A stretch of DNA of 64,000 nucleotides from Kibdelosporangium philippinense. GTDB lineage: Bacteria > Actinomycetota > Actinomycetes > Mycobacteriales > Pseudonocardiaceae. The position numbers were made by a program, and so were the translations under genes. Every line of letters starts with the position of its first letter. The first letter of the stretch is position 1. Below the pieces are notes generated by a model, which saw only the letters and a program-made list of their open reading frames with translations, did no database searches and was not told the DNA's origin. This document shows, piece by piece, positions 7,557 through 16,120 of the stretch. The stretch spans positions 600,501-664,500 of the forward strand of contig NZ_JAJVCN010000004.1 in the NCBI RefSeq assembly GCF_021390435.2, read 5' to 3'.

Positions 7557-9422
7557 GTGCGTGCCCGGCGCGCCGCGCGCACAGTCCACACTGGAAGCTC
7601 CAGAGGCTTCGTCGGCCGCCTGCTGGATCTTGTCACGCCCGGCGTGAGAAGCAATTCCGGCCGCACCACAACGAAATCCGGAGCACTGCACACGGATCCA
7701 CAAACCTCCCTGGAATACGCCGCACAGAACCGCGCCATCGTGGCCAAACAACGCGGCTCCCAATACGAAACAGTCATCCGCTACGCCGTCGCCACCTTGC
7801 TGCCAACCGACGCCATCGAGACCGAGATCCGCACGGCCCGGGATATCGCCCGCGGACGGGCGCACGCCCTCGCCGCGTCATTCGCCTCCTATACCGAGCA
7901 CAACCACTACACCCGCCTCCGCGTCCGCCACCCCGGTACAACCCTGGCCGATCGGCGCCTCGGGCGAGGCGACCTGCTGTCCGTCAAGGAACTGGCGGCA
8001 CTCGCACACCTGCCTACCGACGAAGCCATCCCCGGCGTCCAGCGCGCCGGAGCCCGCGCCATCGCCCCGCCACCGGGCATCGCTACACCCGGCCCTGAGG
8101 CTAAGCCGATCGGTGTCACCGATACCGGACACGAACGGCCTGTCGCACTGCGTGTCCCGGACGCGCGCCATCACCTCCACGTCATCGGCGCGACCGGTTC
8201 GGGCAAATCCACCCTGCTGGGCAACATGATCCTTGCTGACGCGGAAGCCGGACGCGGCATCGTGCTGATCGACCCCAAAGGCGACCTTGTCACCGATGTG
8301 CTGTCCCGGTTGCCGAAATCGGCAGGCGACCGCGTCGTCATTTTCGACGCCGACTCCAAGACACGGCCACCGTGCCTGAATCCGTTGGACGGCGGAGAAA
8401 CCGACTTGACCGTCGACAACCTCGTATCAGTGTTCCGACGGGTGTACAGCGCGTTCTGGGGACCACGCACCGATGACGTCATGCGCGCCGCCTGCCTGAC
8501 TCTGCGGACGCAGGAAGGGGTCGCCACTCTCGCGGATCTGCCGAAGTTGCTCGCCGACCCTGCTTTCCGATCACGTGTCACGGCGGGGATCACCGATCCG
8601 GTGTTGCGCGGGTTCTGGTCCTGGTACGAGGAACTCACCGACTCTTCCCGCAGCCAAGTCATCTCACCGTTGATGAACAAGCTGCGCGCGTTCCTGCTAC
8701 GCCCTTTCGTGCGCGACGCCATCGCAGGCAGACACTCCACAGTGGACATGTCTGATGTGCTCGACGGCGGGATCTGCCTCGTGCGCATCCCCAAAGGCAG
8801 TCTAGGTGAGGAAACCACCCGGCTGGTTGGATCGTTGGTCGTCGCGCGCACCTGGCAGGCCACCACAGGCCGAGCACGCACACCGCAACGTCAACGCCGG
8901 GACGCCTCGCTGGTCATCGACGAATGTCACAACTTCCTGAACCTGCCGTACCCGATCGAAGACATGCTGGCCGAGGCACGCGGCTTCCGAGTCGCGATGA
9001 CGCTGGCACATCAACATCTCGGCCAGCTTCCCCGCGAGTTGCGCGAGGGCATGTCGACCAATGCCCGCAGCAAGATCTTCTTCAACGCGTCTCCAGAGGA
9101 CTCCCGCGAACTATCCCGACACACCACACCTCGACTATCCGACCACGACCTCGCCCACCTTGGCGTCTACCACGCCGCTGTCCGGCTGGTGCTCAACGGC
9201 GAACAGGCACAGCCATTCACAATGCGCACACAACCGCTTCCGCGTGCGATTTCAGGCCGTGCAAAGGAAATTCGCAAAATCGCGCGACACACTTCGCGCA
9301 CCAATGCGACGTCCACGGTCGGTGTCCAACCTCCCCGACGACGTCGGCCTCAACCCGCCAGCTCAGCGCAGACACAACCTGTTCGGACACAGACCGCCGA
9401 CCCGCGGCGAACACAGCCCTGA
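7557..9422 (+). CDS. Conjugative coupling ATPase (HerA/TraD/VirD4-like), motor part
   Basis: A 621-residue P-loop motor domain. HVIGATGSGKSTLLGN (about residue 213) is Walker A, IVLIDPKGD follows, DASLVIDECHNF (about 455) is Walker B, and AHQHLGQLP resembles a sensor motif. It would couple plasmid DNA to the transfer channel at the membrane. It is in frame with 6828-7523 and separated from it only by a TAA, so it lacks its membrane anchor unless the stop is suppressed or translation restarts at the GTG at 7557. The tail is basic and low in complexity. The next gene encodes a replication-relaxation protein. Confidence 0.85.
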   Translation: MRARRAARTVHTGSSRGFVGRLLDLVTPGVRSNSGRTTTKSGALHTDPQTSLEYAAQNRAIVAKQRGSQYETVIRYAVATLLPTDAIETEIRTARDIARGRAHALAASFASYTEHNHYTRLRVRHPGTTLADRRLGRGDLLSVKELAALAHLPTDEAIPGVQRAGARAIAPPPGIATPGPEAKPIGVTDTGHERPVALRVPDARHHLHVIGATGSGKSTLLGNMILADAEAGRGIVLIDPKGDLVTDVLSRLPKSAGDRVVIFDADSKTRPPCLNPLDGGETDLTVDNLVSVFRRVYSAFWGPRTDDVMRAACLTLRTQEGVATLADLPKLLADPAFRSRVTAGITDPVLRGFWSWYEELTDSSRSQVISPLMNKLRAFLLRPFVRDAIAGRHSTVDMSDVLDGGICLVRIPKGSLGEETTRLVGSLVVARTWQATTGRARTPQRQRRDASLVIDECHNFLNLPYPIEDMLAEARGFRVAMTLAHQHLGQLPRELREGMSTNARSKIFFNASPEDSRELSRHTTPRLSDHDLAHLGVYHAAVRLVLNGEQAQPFTMRTQPLPRAISGRAKEIRKIARHTSRTNATSTVGVQPPRRRRPQPASSAQTQPVRTQTADPRRTQP

Positions 9423-9476
9423 CAGTCCACCTGACGTAATCCTCTTTCCACACAACGACTCCCGGAAGATCGGACC

Positions 9477-10532
9477 ATGATTACCAATCCAACCAAGCAG
9501 CGCACACTGCGCGGACACAAGGCAACCCGCCCGAACCCGCGCGCCGCGAACACCACCGACCACCAGGCAGCGCTGGCGTGGCGACTGACCCCACGCGACC
9601 GATGGATCATCCGAATGCTGCACGAGCACCGAGTGCTCACTTCCCACCAGATCACCGCCCTGGCCTTCCCGTCGTTCCGGTCCGGCCGGATGCGGCTGCG
9701 GGAGCTCTACTTGTGGAGCGTAGTGGACCGATTTCAGCCGTTCATCTCCGTAGGCACCGCACCCATGCACTACGTCCTCGCACCCGCCGGAGCATCGGTG
9801 CTGGCCGCGGAGGACGGTCTTGATGTCAAAGACCTTGGCTATCGCCATGATCGTGCCTTCGGCGTCGCGCACTCGCTGCGGCTCGCCCACACCGTCGGCG
9901 TCGCCGAATGGTTCACCGCACTGGTCGACCGAGCCCGCCACAGCGACCCGGACGAGCGCACGGCGCTCGCCGCGTGGTGGTCGGAAGCCCGCTGCGGCCG
10001 TCACTTCGGGGACCTGATCAAACCTGACGCCTACGGCCGCTGGAGCACTGCTGGCGGACAGATCGAATTCTTCCTCGAATACGACTTCGGCACCGAGGCC
10101 CTGTCCAAACTCGCCGGAAAGCTAGCCGGCTACGCGGCACTCGCCGAGGCCACTGGCATCACCACACCATTGCTGGTGTGGCTCCCGACCTCGCGACGCG
10201 AGGCCGCCGCCCGTCGACTGCTACACCGGGCCTGGCGCGAACTTGACGACCCGCAGTCCGTCCCGGTCGCCACCGCCGCGGCCGAACTACTCAACCCTCA
10301 GATCGCACATCCGAGCCCCGCAGACGAAATCTGGCTGCCCCTGGACGCCGTCGGCGGGACGAGCTATCGCCGGATGTTGCACCGGTTGCTCGATGCCTGG
10401 CCGTACGTCCCGCCTCCCAACTCGGCCCCAGGCACTGATTCCGCGGCCAGAACCGACTCGCCAGCACCCACACCGATGCCGCCGCCCGCAACCTCACGCG
10501 GCCATACATCGTCAGGCGGTGAAACCTCATGA
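9477..10532 (+). CDS. Replication-relaxation family protein
   Basis: A 351-residue protein of the replication-relaxation (Replic_Relax) family found in actinomycete conjugative elements. It has an N-terminal winged helix (LTPRDRWIIRMLHEHRVLTS ... QITALAF), then the conserved core with HDRAFGVAHSLRLA and EFFLEYDFGTEALSKLAGKL. The family is thought to act with the coupling ATPase in DNA processing. The last 40 residues are a Pro/Thr/Ser linker. Its stop overlaps the start of the cell-wall hydrolase gene (ATGA), so the two are coupled. Confidence 0.88.
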   Translation: MITNPTKQRTLRGHKATRPNPRAANTTDHQAALAWRLTPRDRWIIRMLHEHRVLTSHQITALAFPSFRSGRMRLRELYLWSVVDRFQPFISVGTAPMHYVLAPAGASVLAAEDGLDVKDLGYRHDRAFGVAHSLRLAHTVGVAEWFTALVDRARHSDPDERTALAAWWSEARCGRHFGDLIKPDAYGRWSTAGGQIEFFLEYDFGTEALSKLAGKLAGYAALAEATGITTPLLVWLPTSRREAAARRLLHRAWRELDDPQSVPVATAAAELLNPQIAHPSPADEIWLPLDAVGGTSYRRMLHRLLDAWPYVPPPNSAPGTDSAARTDSPAPTPMPPPATSRGHTSSGGETS

Positions 10533-11515
10533 TTCTAAAAGTTGCCGGTGCCATGGTCGGCGTGATTGTGCTCATTCCAATACTGATCGGCAGCGGTGTG
10601 CAGGGTGCGATCTCCGCGGTGTTCGGAAGCAGCAGCAGCCTGGACTGCACTCCCACCGGAGACACGTCCAACGGCGTTGCCGGGTATGGCAGAGAACAAC
10701 TAGCCAACGCGGCCACGATTGTCGCTGTCGGTACAAAAATGAGCGTGCCAGAACATGGACTGGTCACCGCCCTCGCCGCCGCCATGCAAGAGTCCACATT
10801 GATCAATCTCGGCCACGGCGACCGGGACAGCCTTGGCCTCTTCCAACAACGTCCGAGTCAAGGCTGGGGCACGCCAGCGCAGATCATGAACCCCACCTAC
10901 GCCGCCACAAAGTTCTTCGAACACCTACTCGCCGTTCCCGGCTGGCAAAGTATGACCGTCAACGACGCCGCACAGGCGGTCCAACGATCCGGAACACCGA
11001 ACGCCTACGCCAAACACGAGCCCGCAGCACGCGCCGTGCTCGCCGCGGTCCTCGGAGCAAACTGCACACCGAGCGAGAATGCCCTTGTGGGCACAGGCGA
11101 TTGCAACGCGATCCAGACACCGAACCGCGCCGCGTTCGCCGCGATCAACTACGCCTGTGGACAACGAGGACTGCCCTACGTATGGGGCGGAGACGGCCCG
11201 CACGAAGGCGGCTTCGACTGTTCCGGACTGACCAAAGCCGCCTATGGTGCGGCCGGAATCACGTTGCCCCGCACCGCACACACTCAATTCCACGCCGGTC
11301 CACGCGTGCCCGTTGGGCAACCATTGCTCCCAGGCGATCTTGTGTTCTACGGCAATCCCAACACCAAGATCCGCCACGTCGGGCTCTACATCGGGGGAGG
11401 ACTCATGATCGACGCGCCGGACCGAGGCCAGGTCGTGAAGATCGAGCCCTACCGGTACCCGAGCGATGACTACGCAGGTGCTACCCGCCCAGTCAACCGG
11501 GATTTATTGCATTAG
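10529..11515 (+). CDS. Secreted cell-wall hydrolase (lysozyme-like plus NlpC/P60)
   Basis: A 328-residue wall hydrolase for conjugation. Residues 1-30 form a membrane anchor or signal (VAGAMVGVIVLIPILIGSG). A lysozyme-like domain follows, with Glu in AAAMQESTLINL (about 90) and LGLFQQRPSQGWG. An NlpC/P60 peptidase domain forms the C-terminal half with Cys in GGFDCSGLTKAAYG (about 231) and His in IRHVGLYIGGG (about 290). It would open the peptidoglycan locally for the mating channel. It belongs to the ATPase-relaxation operon. Confidence 0.92.
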   Translation: MILKVAGAMVGVIVLIPILIGSGVQGAISAVFGSSSSLDCTPTGDTSNGVAGYGREQLANAATIVAVGTKMSVPEHGLVTALAAAMQESTLINLGHGDRDSLGLFQQRPSQGWGTPAQIMNPTYAATKFFEHLLAVPGWQSMTVNDAAQAVQRSGTPNAYAKHEPAARAVLAAVLGANCTPSENALVGTGDCNAIQTPNRAAFAAINYACGQRGLPYVWGGDGPHEGGFDCSGLTKAAYGAAGITLPRTAHTQFHAGPRVPVGQPLLPGDLVFYGNPNTKIRHVGLYIGGGLMIDAPDRGQVVKIEPYRYPSDDYAGATRPVNRDLLH

Positions 11516-11634
11516 ATGCAACATTGCGCACGGTTGGGGACCGTTGAATAGTCCCATGTCGGGACAGTTTGACGCCTCTGGCGGTGGGTGTCGGCGTGTC
11601 GCTGACCTGCGACGGCCGTAGCGGGTGCAACGAT

Positions 11635-11651
11635 GTTGTATCCGATACAAC
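11635..11651. promoter_or_regulatory. Perfect palindrome just upstream of the recombinase B gene
   Basis: GTTGTATC-C-GATACAAC is a perfect 8-bp inverted repeat with a 1-bp centre. It ends 2 bp before the GGAGG of the recombinase gene at 11665. It could be an operator for the small HTH protein encoded downstream or a recombinase binding site. Confidence 0.5.
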
Positions 11652-11664
11652 CTGGAGGTGGGTG

Positions 11665-12786
11665 ATGGTGCGACAGGTTGATCTGCCGGGTGCGGCGCAC
11701 CTGGTACTCGATTCGGGTGTGCGTTACTTGGATCCGGCGCCGGCGGTGTTCGAAGCGATGCTGGAAGGCTGGGCGCGGCAGCAGAAGAGTCGGTTCCTGA
11801 GCGAGGCGGGCACGATTGTTCCGCGGGTGCGGCTGGTTCGACGCTTCGCGGGGTTCACCGACCAGTACCCGTGGGAGTGGACACCGGGCGAGTTGGAGGC
11901 GTTCACGGTGGACATCATGTCGGGTGCGCATCCTGCCGTGCAGTCCACAATCCGGTCGTATCACGGGGCTTTACGGATGTTCTGTGAGTTCGTTGCCGAT
12001 GCCCGGTATGGGTGGCTGGCCGAGTGTGAGCAGCGGTTCGGACAGTTTCCAGTGCAGATTGCGCATGAGTGGAACACCGTCGCACACGTGGTTGACTACG
12101 AAGGCCAGCCGGGGCGGCGAGCGCTGACCTACGACGAGGTGCAGGCGTTGTTCGACGCGGCGGACGCGCGTGTCGAACGCGTCCGCCGGCGAGGTCGCAA
12201 GGGCGTGTTGGCGGCGTGGCGGGACGCGGCGATCCTGAAGACAGTATACGCCTACGGGTTGCGCCGCCGTGAACTCGCCCGACTGGACACTGTGGACTTT
12301 CGCCGCAACCCGCGTGCCGTGCAGTATGGCACCTATGGGTCGGTGCAGGTCCGGTATGGCAAGGCATCCAAGGGAAGTCCGCCGAAGCGGCGAACGGTGT
12401 TGACCGTACCGGAGATGGATTGGATCGTCGACGTGCTCACCGAATGGTGCGAGGAGATCCGCCCGCTGTTGTTCCCGGGCTCGCATCCGGCGTTGTGGGT
12501 GACCGAGCGGCGGAGTCGGATATCGATGCGGTCGGTCAACGAGGCGTTCCGCGACGCCCGCCTGGATGCCCGGCTGCCGGAGGAACTCGACCTGCATGCG
12601 CTGCGCCACTCCTATGTCACGCATCTTCTGGAGTTCGGTTATCCGGCTTTGATGGTGCAGCAACAGGTTGGGCACGCCTGGGGTAGCACGACCGCGCTGT
12701 ATACGTCGGTGTCGGACGAGTTCCGCAACCGCTTGCTGGAACAGTCCCTGCAAACCCACCCGGAGCTATGGACGGAGACAACGTGA
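11665..12786 (+). CDS. Tyrosine recombinase (module recombinase B, full copy)
   Basis: A 373-residue recombinase starting MVRQVDLPGAAHL after GGAGG. The catalytic residues are all present: Arg in YAYGLRRRELARLD (about 200), DLHALRHSYVTHLL (about 310), VGHAWGST and Tyr in TALYTSVSD. It is a homologue of the truncated copy at 5971. Its stop overlaps the GTG of the next gene, making a tight operon of recombinase B, HTH protein and zinc-ribbon protein. The cognate recombinase A is only found next to the truncated copy, 6 kb upstream. Confidence 0.92.
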   Translation: MVRQVDLPGAAHLVLDSGVRYLDPAPAVFEAMLEGWARQQKSRFLSEAGTIVPRVRLVRRFAGFTDQYPWEWTPGELEAFTVDIMSGAHPAVQSTIRSYHGALRMFCEFVADARYGWLAECEQRFGQFPVQIAHEWNTVAHVVDYEGQPGRRALTYDEVQALFDAADARVERVRRRGRKGVLAAWRDAAILKTVYAYGLRRRELARLDTVDFRRNPRAVQYGTYGSVQVRYGKASKGSPPKRRTVLTVPEMDWIVDVLTEWCEEIRPLLFPGSHPALWVTERRSRISMRSVNEAFRDARLDARLPEELDLHALRHSYVTHLLEFGYPALMVQQQVGHAWGSTTALYTSVSDEFRNRLLEQSLQTHPELWTETT

Positions 12787-13109
12787 CGCGCTCCATGAGC
12801 TATGTATGGCATCTGCGCGCGAAGATGGCGGAGAGGGGCCTGTTTCAAACCTCCGAGCTGGTGCCGCTGCTGGCCGAGCGTGGTATCCAGTTGTCGAGGG
12901 AGCAGGTCTACCGGTTGGTGACCCAACCGCCGCAACGGTTGTCGATGGACACCCTCGCGGCGTTGTGCGACATCCTTGACGTCACCCCGAATGACCTGAT
13001 CGAGATCACCGCGGCGGCCAACCAGGTTCGTAAGACCGCAAGCGGCCGCGGGACCCGCCGGGCGCCGACGGCCCGGCGCACCACGATCCGCCGCCCGGAC
13101 GGGACGTGA
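12783..13109 (+). CDS. Small Cro/C1-type HTH protein of the recombinase module
   Basis: A 108-residue protein. The GTG start at 12783 overlaps the preceding stop (GTGA) and has GGAG six bases upstream. An XRE-type helix-turn-helix spans residues 10-75 (LVPLLAERGIQLSREQVYRL ... LSMDTLAALCDILDVTPNDLI). The C-terminal third is very basic (Arg/Thr), suited to nonspecific DNA contact. It lies between two recombinase-type genes, so it could repress the module or act as an accessory DNA-bending factor. Confidence 0.82.
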   Translation: MTRSMSYVWHLRAKMAERGLFQTSELVPLLAERGIQLSREQVYRLVTQPPQRLSMDTLAALCDILDVTPNDLIEITAAANQVRKTASGRGTRRAPTARRTTIRRPDGT

Positions 13110-13116
13110 GCTGGTC

Positions 13117-15474
13117 ATGGCGCCGCGTCTGTCCTCTCAACCTGGTACTGCGACTGGGGTTGTGACCGAGTGGATCGTTACCCACGTCCGGACCGCGCTT
13201 CCCATAGCAAGTGGAGACGTGGCGCGGGCCGCAGTGAGCGTGGCGGCGAGGAGTGCGCGGGGCATGGCGGTGCTGCGCGATCATCTAAAGCAGCATCCCG
13301 ACGCACTGACCTCTGGACATCCGGACGTCGCACCAGTGGTGTGCAGGTTCATCCGGGCATTGGCCGACGCTGGGACCGGCGCGGTGTTGCCGGAGTGCAG
13401 CCGCTGCCACCGGCCGGCGAGGCGTTTACCGAAGCCGGTCGATGGTGGGCGCATCTGTCCGTCTTGTGTGGACATCGAGAACGCCGAGCCGTGCAGTCGG
13501 TGCGGGCGATTGCGTCCGGTCGTCACCCGCGACAGCGATGGGCCTGTCTGCCAAACATGCCGCGCACGCGATCACGCCACACACCGCGCCTGCGGCACCT
13601 GCGGGCAGGTCGAGCGGATCGTCGCCCGATCCGCCGACGGTGCCGGGATGTGCCGACGCTGCTACCAGGCGCGGCGCGTGCCCGAGCGATGTTGCCGGTG
13701 CGGGGAGGACCGCGTGCCGGCCACCCGCACCTCGGATGGCCCAGTCTGTGAGCGCTGTTACCGCACACCCGATCAGCGTTGTGACGGATGCGGACGCATC
13801 CGGCCCTTGAAAACCCGGCGCACCGACGTGCTGCCTGCCCTGTGTTCCGGCTGCTATCGCGGACGATCTGCAACCTGTACGACGTGCGGAAGAGTCCGGC
13901 CTACCAAGCGCTGCTCCGCACGCCAAGGTGAGGCGACGTGCGCGAGTTGCTGGCCCCGTTCGAGGCGCGTCTGTGCCCGCTGTCAGCGGGTCAAGGCGAT
14001 TCTGACTCGTTGGCCGATTGGCGACGTGTGCGCCGCCTGCTATGCCTGGGTCCGCAAACACCCCGCGACGTGCACCGGCTGCGGTGCGATCCGACCGTTG
14101 ATCGGCACTGACTCCGCAGACACACCGATCTGTGGTCCCTGCGCCGGACAGTCCGATCGCGACTACACCTGCCCACGATGCGGCGAGTCCGGCTTCGCCC
14201 AAACCATCGGGCGCTGCCTGCGCTGCGAGGTCGGTGACCGCATTCACGAGTTGCTCGCCGACGCCGACGGCGTCCTACGACTGGATCTCCAGCCGTTCGT
14301 CACCGCCCTGGCCACAGTCGACTCCCCAAACGCCGTCCTGCAGTGGCTACGGCCGGGCCAACCCGCCGCGCACCTGCTGGAATGGATCCACGCCATCGAC
14401 GTACCAGTCACCCACGACCTGCTCGACTGCCTCCCACCGGGGCTCGCGGTGCATCGGCTACGCCAAACTCTTGTACACACCGGTGTCCTACCCGAACGCG
14501 ACGAGTACCTGGAACGGCTCGTGCCCTGGCTGGACAATCTGCTCGCCGACCAGCCAGCCACGCGCGCCCACCTGCTGCGCACCTACGCCACCTGGACTGT
14601 GCTGCGCCGCGCCCGCTATCGCGCCCGCAGCAAGCAGTTCACTCCCGGCGCGAACAATTGGGCTCGATCCCGTTTGCGCGCCGCGCTACGGCTGCTGTGC
14701 TGGATCGACGAGCAGGGACTGGAGCTGGGCTCGATACGCCAGGACCACATCGACCAGTGGCTGCTCACCGGCCGTCCGGAATCCACCTACCCCGCGCGGG
14801 AATTCCTGCACTGGGCCCGGCAACGACGACTTGCCGGGGCCGTAGCCATCCCGAAGAAACGCTCGCGCACCACACTGGCACCGATCACTGACGACGAACG
14901 TTGGCAACAGCTGCGGCGCTGCCTGCACGACAACACCTTGCCCACTCCGGTGCGGGCGGCCGGGGCACTGGTGTTGCTCTACGGTCTGCCGGTCAGCCGA
15001 GTCGCCCTCCTACGGTGCGACGACATCCACATCGACACCGACCAATGTGCCTGGGTGCACTACGGGCGCCACCGGCTCCGGCTGCCGCCCGCCGTTGCCG
15101 CAGTTGTGCTCGCCCAACGCGATCAAGCCACGACCGTCTCCCCGGTTGGCCGCAGCCACCCCGGCGGCGTCGCATGGCTATTCCCTGGTGGCTTTCCCGG
15201 GCGGCCCGCACGTGACGCCCTCTATCGAGGTCTCCGCCTCCATCTGCACGTTCACCTACGGCGTGCCCGCAGCGCCGCCCTCGCCGGGCTGGCCGCGGAA
15301 CTTCCCGCCGCAGTCCTCGCCCAACTACTGGACATCAACATCAACACCGCCCTCACATGGACGCGCCATACGCAAGCCGACTGGACCGCCTACCTCGCCG
15401 CACGCCGCAATACCACGGACACGAAACCCTGTCTGACAAACAAAGTCGGGCTAATACGTGGGCCAGCCGAGTAG
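13117..15474 (+). CDS. Nine-zinc-ribbon protein fused to a degenerate tyrosine-recombinase fold
   Basis: A 785-residue protein. Residues about 93-375 hold nine consecutive CxxC...CxxC zinc ribbons, most of the form C-x2-CG-x2-RP followed 10-15 residues later by C-x2-C (for example CSRCGRLRPV...CQTC, CDGCGRIRPL...CSGC). The C-terminal 350 residues resemble an XerD-like recombinase (core-binding part near ARSRLRAALRLLCWIDEQG). Its end, ININTALTWTRHTQADW, has no His-x-x-Arg or LGH box and no clear Tyr nucleophile, so it is unlikely to cut DNA. It probably binds DNA or partners for the two active recombinases. It starts 7 bp after the HTH gene. Confidence 0.8.
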   Translation: MAPRLSSQPGTATGVVTEWIVTHVRTALPIASGDVARAAVSVAARSARGMAVLRDHLKQHPDALTSGHPDVAPVVCRFIRALADAGTGAVLPECSRCHRPARRLPKPVDGGRICPSCVDIENAEPCSRCGRLRPVVTRDSDGPVCQTCRARDHATHRACGTCGQVERIVARSADGAGMCRRCYQARRVPERCCRCGEDRVPATRTSDGPVCERCYRTPDQRCDGCGRIRPLKTRRTDVLPALCSGCYRGRSATCTTCGRVRPTKRCSARQGEATCASCWPRSRRVCARCQRVKAILTRWPIGDVCAACYAWVRKHPATCTGCGAIRPLIGTDSADTPICGPCAGQSDRDYTCPRCGESGFAQTIGRCLRCEVGDRIHELLADADGVLRLDLQPFVTALATVDSPNAVLQWLRPGQPAAHLLEWIHAIDVPVTHDLLDCLPPGLAVHRLRQTLVHTGVLPERDEYLERLVPWLDNLLADQPATRAHLLRTYATWTVLRRARYRARSKQFTPGANNWARSRLRAALRLLCWIDEQGLELGSIRQDHIDQWLLTGRPESTYPAREFLHWARQRRLAGAVAIPKKRSRTTLAPITDDERWQQLRRCLHDNTLPTPVRAAGALVLLYGLPVSRVALLRCDDIHIDTDQCAWVHYGRHRLRLPPAVAAVVLAQRDQATTVSPVGRSHPGGVAWLFPGGFPGRPARDALYRGLRLHLHVHLRRARSAALAGLAAELPAAVLAQLLDININTALTWTRHTQADWTAYLAARRNTTDTKPCLTNKVGLIRGPAE

Positions 15475-15703
15475 CTCAACATCGTGCAGCGCTACCGTCC
15501 CGTGCACAGCCTGATGCCGGACTGGGCGACGTGCCGCCGTTGACCGGCAAGGTCCTCTGGCAAACCGAATCAGCCCGGCACCCCGCTCATGGCTGCACGG
15601 TGGCTTGGCCACTGACATCGCGGCGTTAAGAACTGCGCTTCCGATGCCAAGGAACGGTTAAGGACAGACACCACAATGTCGTTGACCTGGTTGGCTGGTC
15701 ACC

Positions 15704-16117
15704 ATGCCGAAACCCGACATCGACGGCCCCGCCGGGGGATACCGCAACGCGCCGACTGGAGCACCGGCCGTTGGCGCTGCCGTTCCCGGAGGCTCCACGC
15801 CGTGGTCGCCAAGTGGGCAGTTCTCAGTCGATACGGGAGAACTGGCGCAAGCCGTTGCCGCGTTTCGCGGCGCTGCGGAATCAGCCGTGGCTGCCCAGGC
15901 CGGTATGCCGAGCGCAACAGGAACCCCGTGGGGCACGGATCCGTTAGGCAAGTCGTTCGAAGGGCAGTACCTCGGACCGGCCGAAGGCGTGCAGGATGCT
16001 GTCAGCGCATTGGCCCGGTTGCTTGAGGACACAGCTGACAAACTCGACGCCATCCGGCGCAATGCCGAGACGACCGAGCAGAACGCGATCACCATCGCCA
16101 CGAGCCTGAGTAGCTGA
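15704..16117 (+). CDS. WXG100-like type VII secretion substrate
   Basis: A 137-residue protein with a Pro/Gly-rich N-terminus (about 40 residues), then a helical hairpin typical of WXG100/ESX proteins (SGQFSVDTGELAQAVAAF ... LLEDTADKLDAIRRNAETTEQ). The turn is not a canonical WXG but carries TPWGTDPLGKSFEGQY. It ends 3 bp before the next gene. The pair resembles the small partner and large effector of actinomycete type VII toxin loci. Confidence 0.75.
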   Translation: MPKPDIDGPAGGYRNAPTGAPAVGAAVPGGSTPWSPSGQFSVDTGELAQAVAAFRGAAESAVAAQAGMPSATGTPWGTDPLGKSFEGQYLGPAEGVQDAVSALARLLEDTADKLDAIRRNAETTEQNAITIATSLSS

Positions 16118-16120
16118 AGC

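Noticed and set aside
13380-14250. A possible tandem DNA repeat array or CRISPR in the zinc-ribbon gene
   Set aside because: The periodicity is at protein level only (CxxC ribbons of variable spacing); the DNA repeats are degenerate and lie in an open frame.
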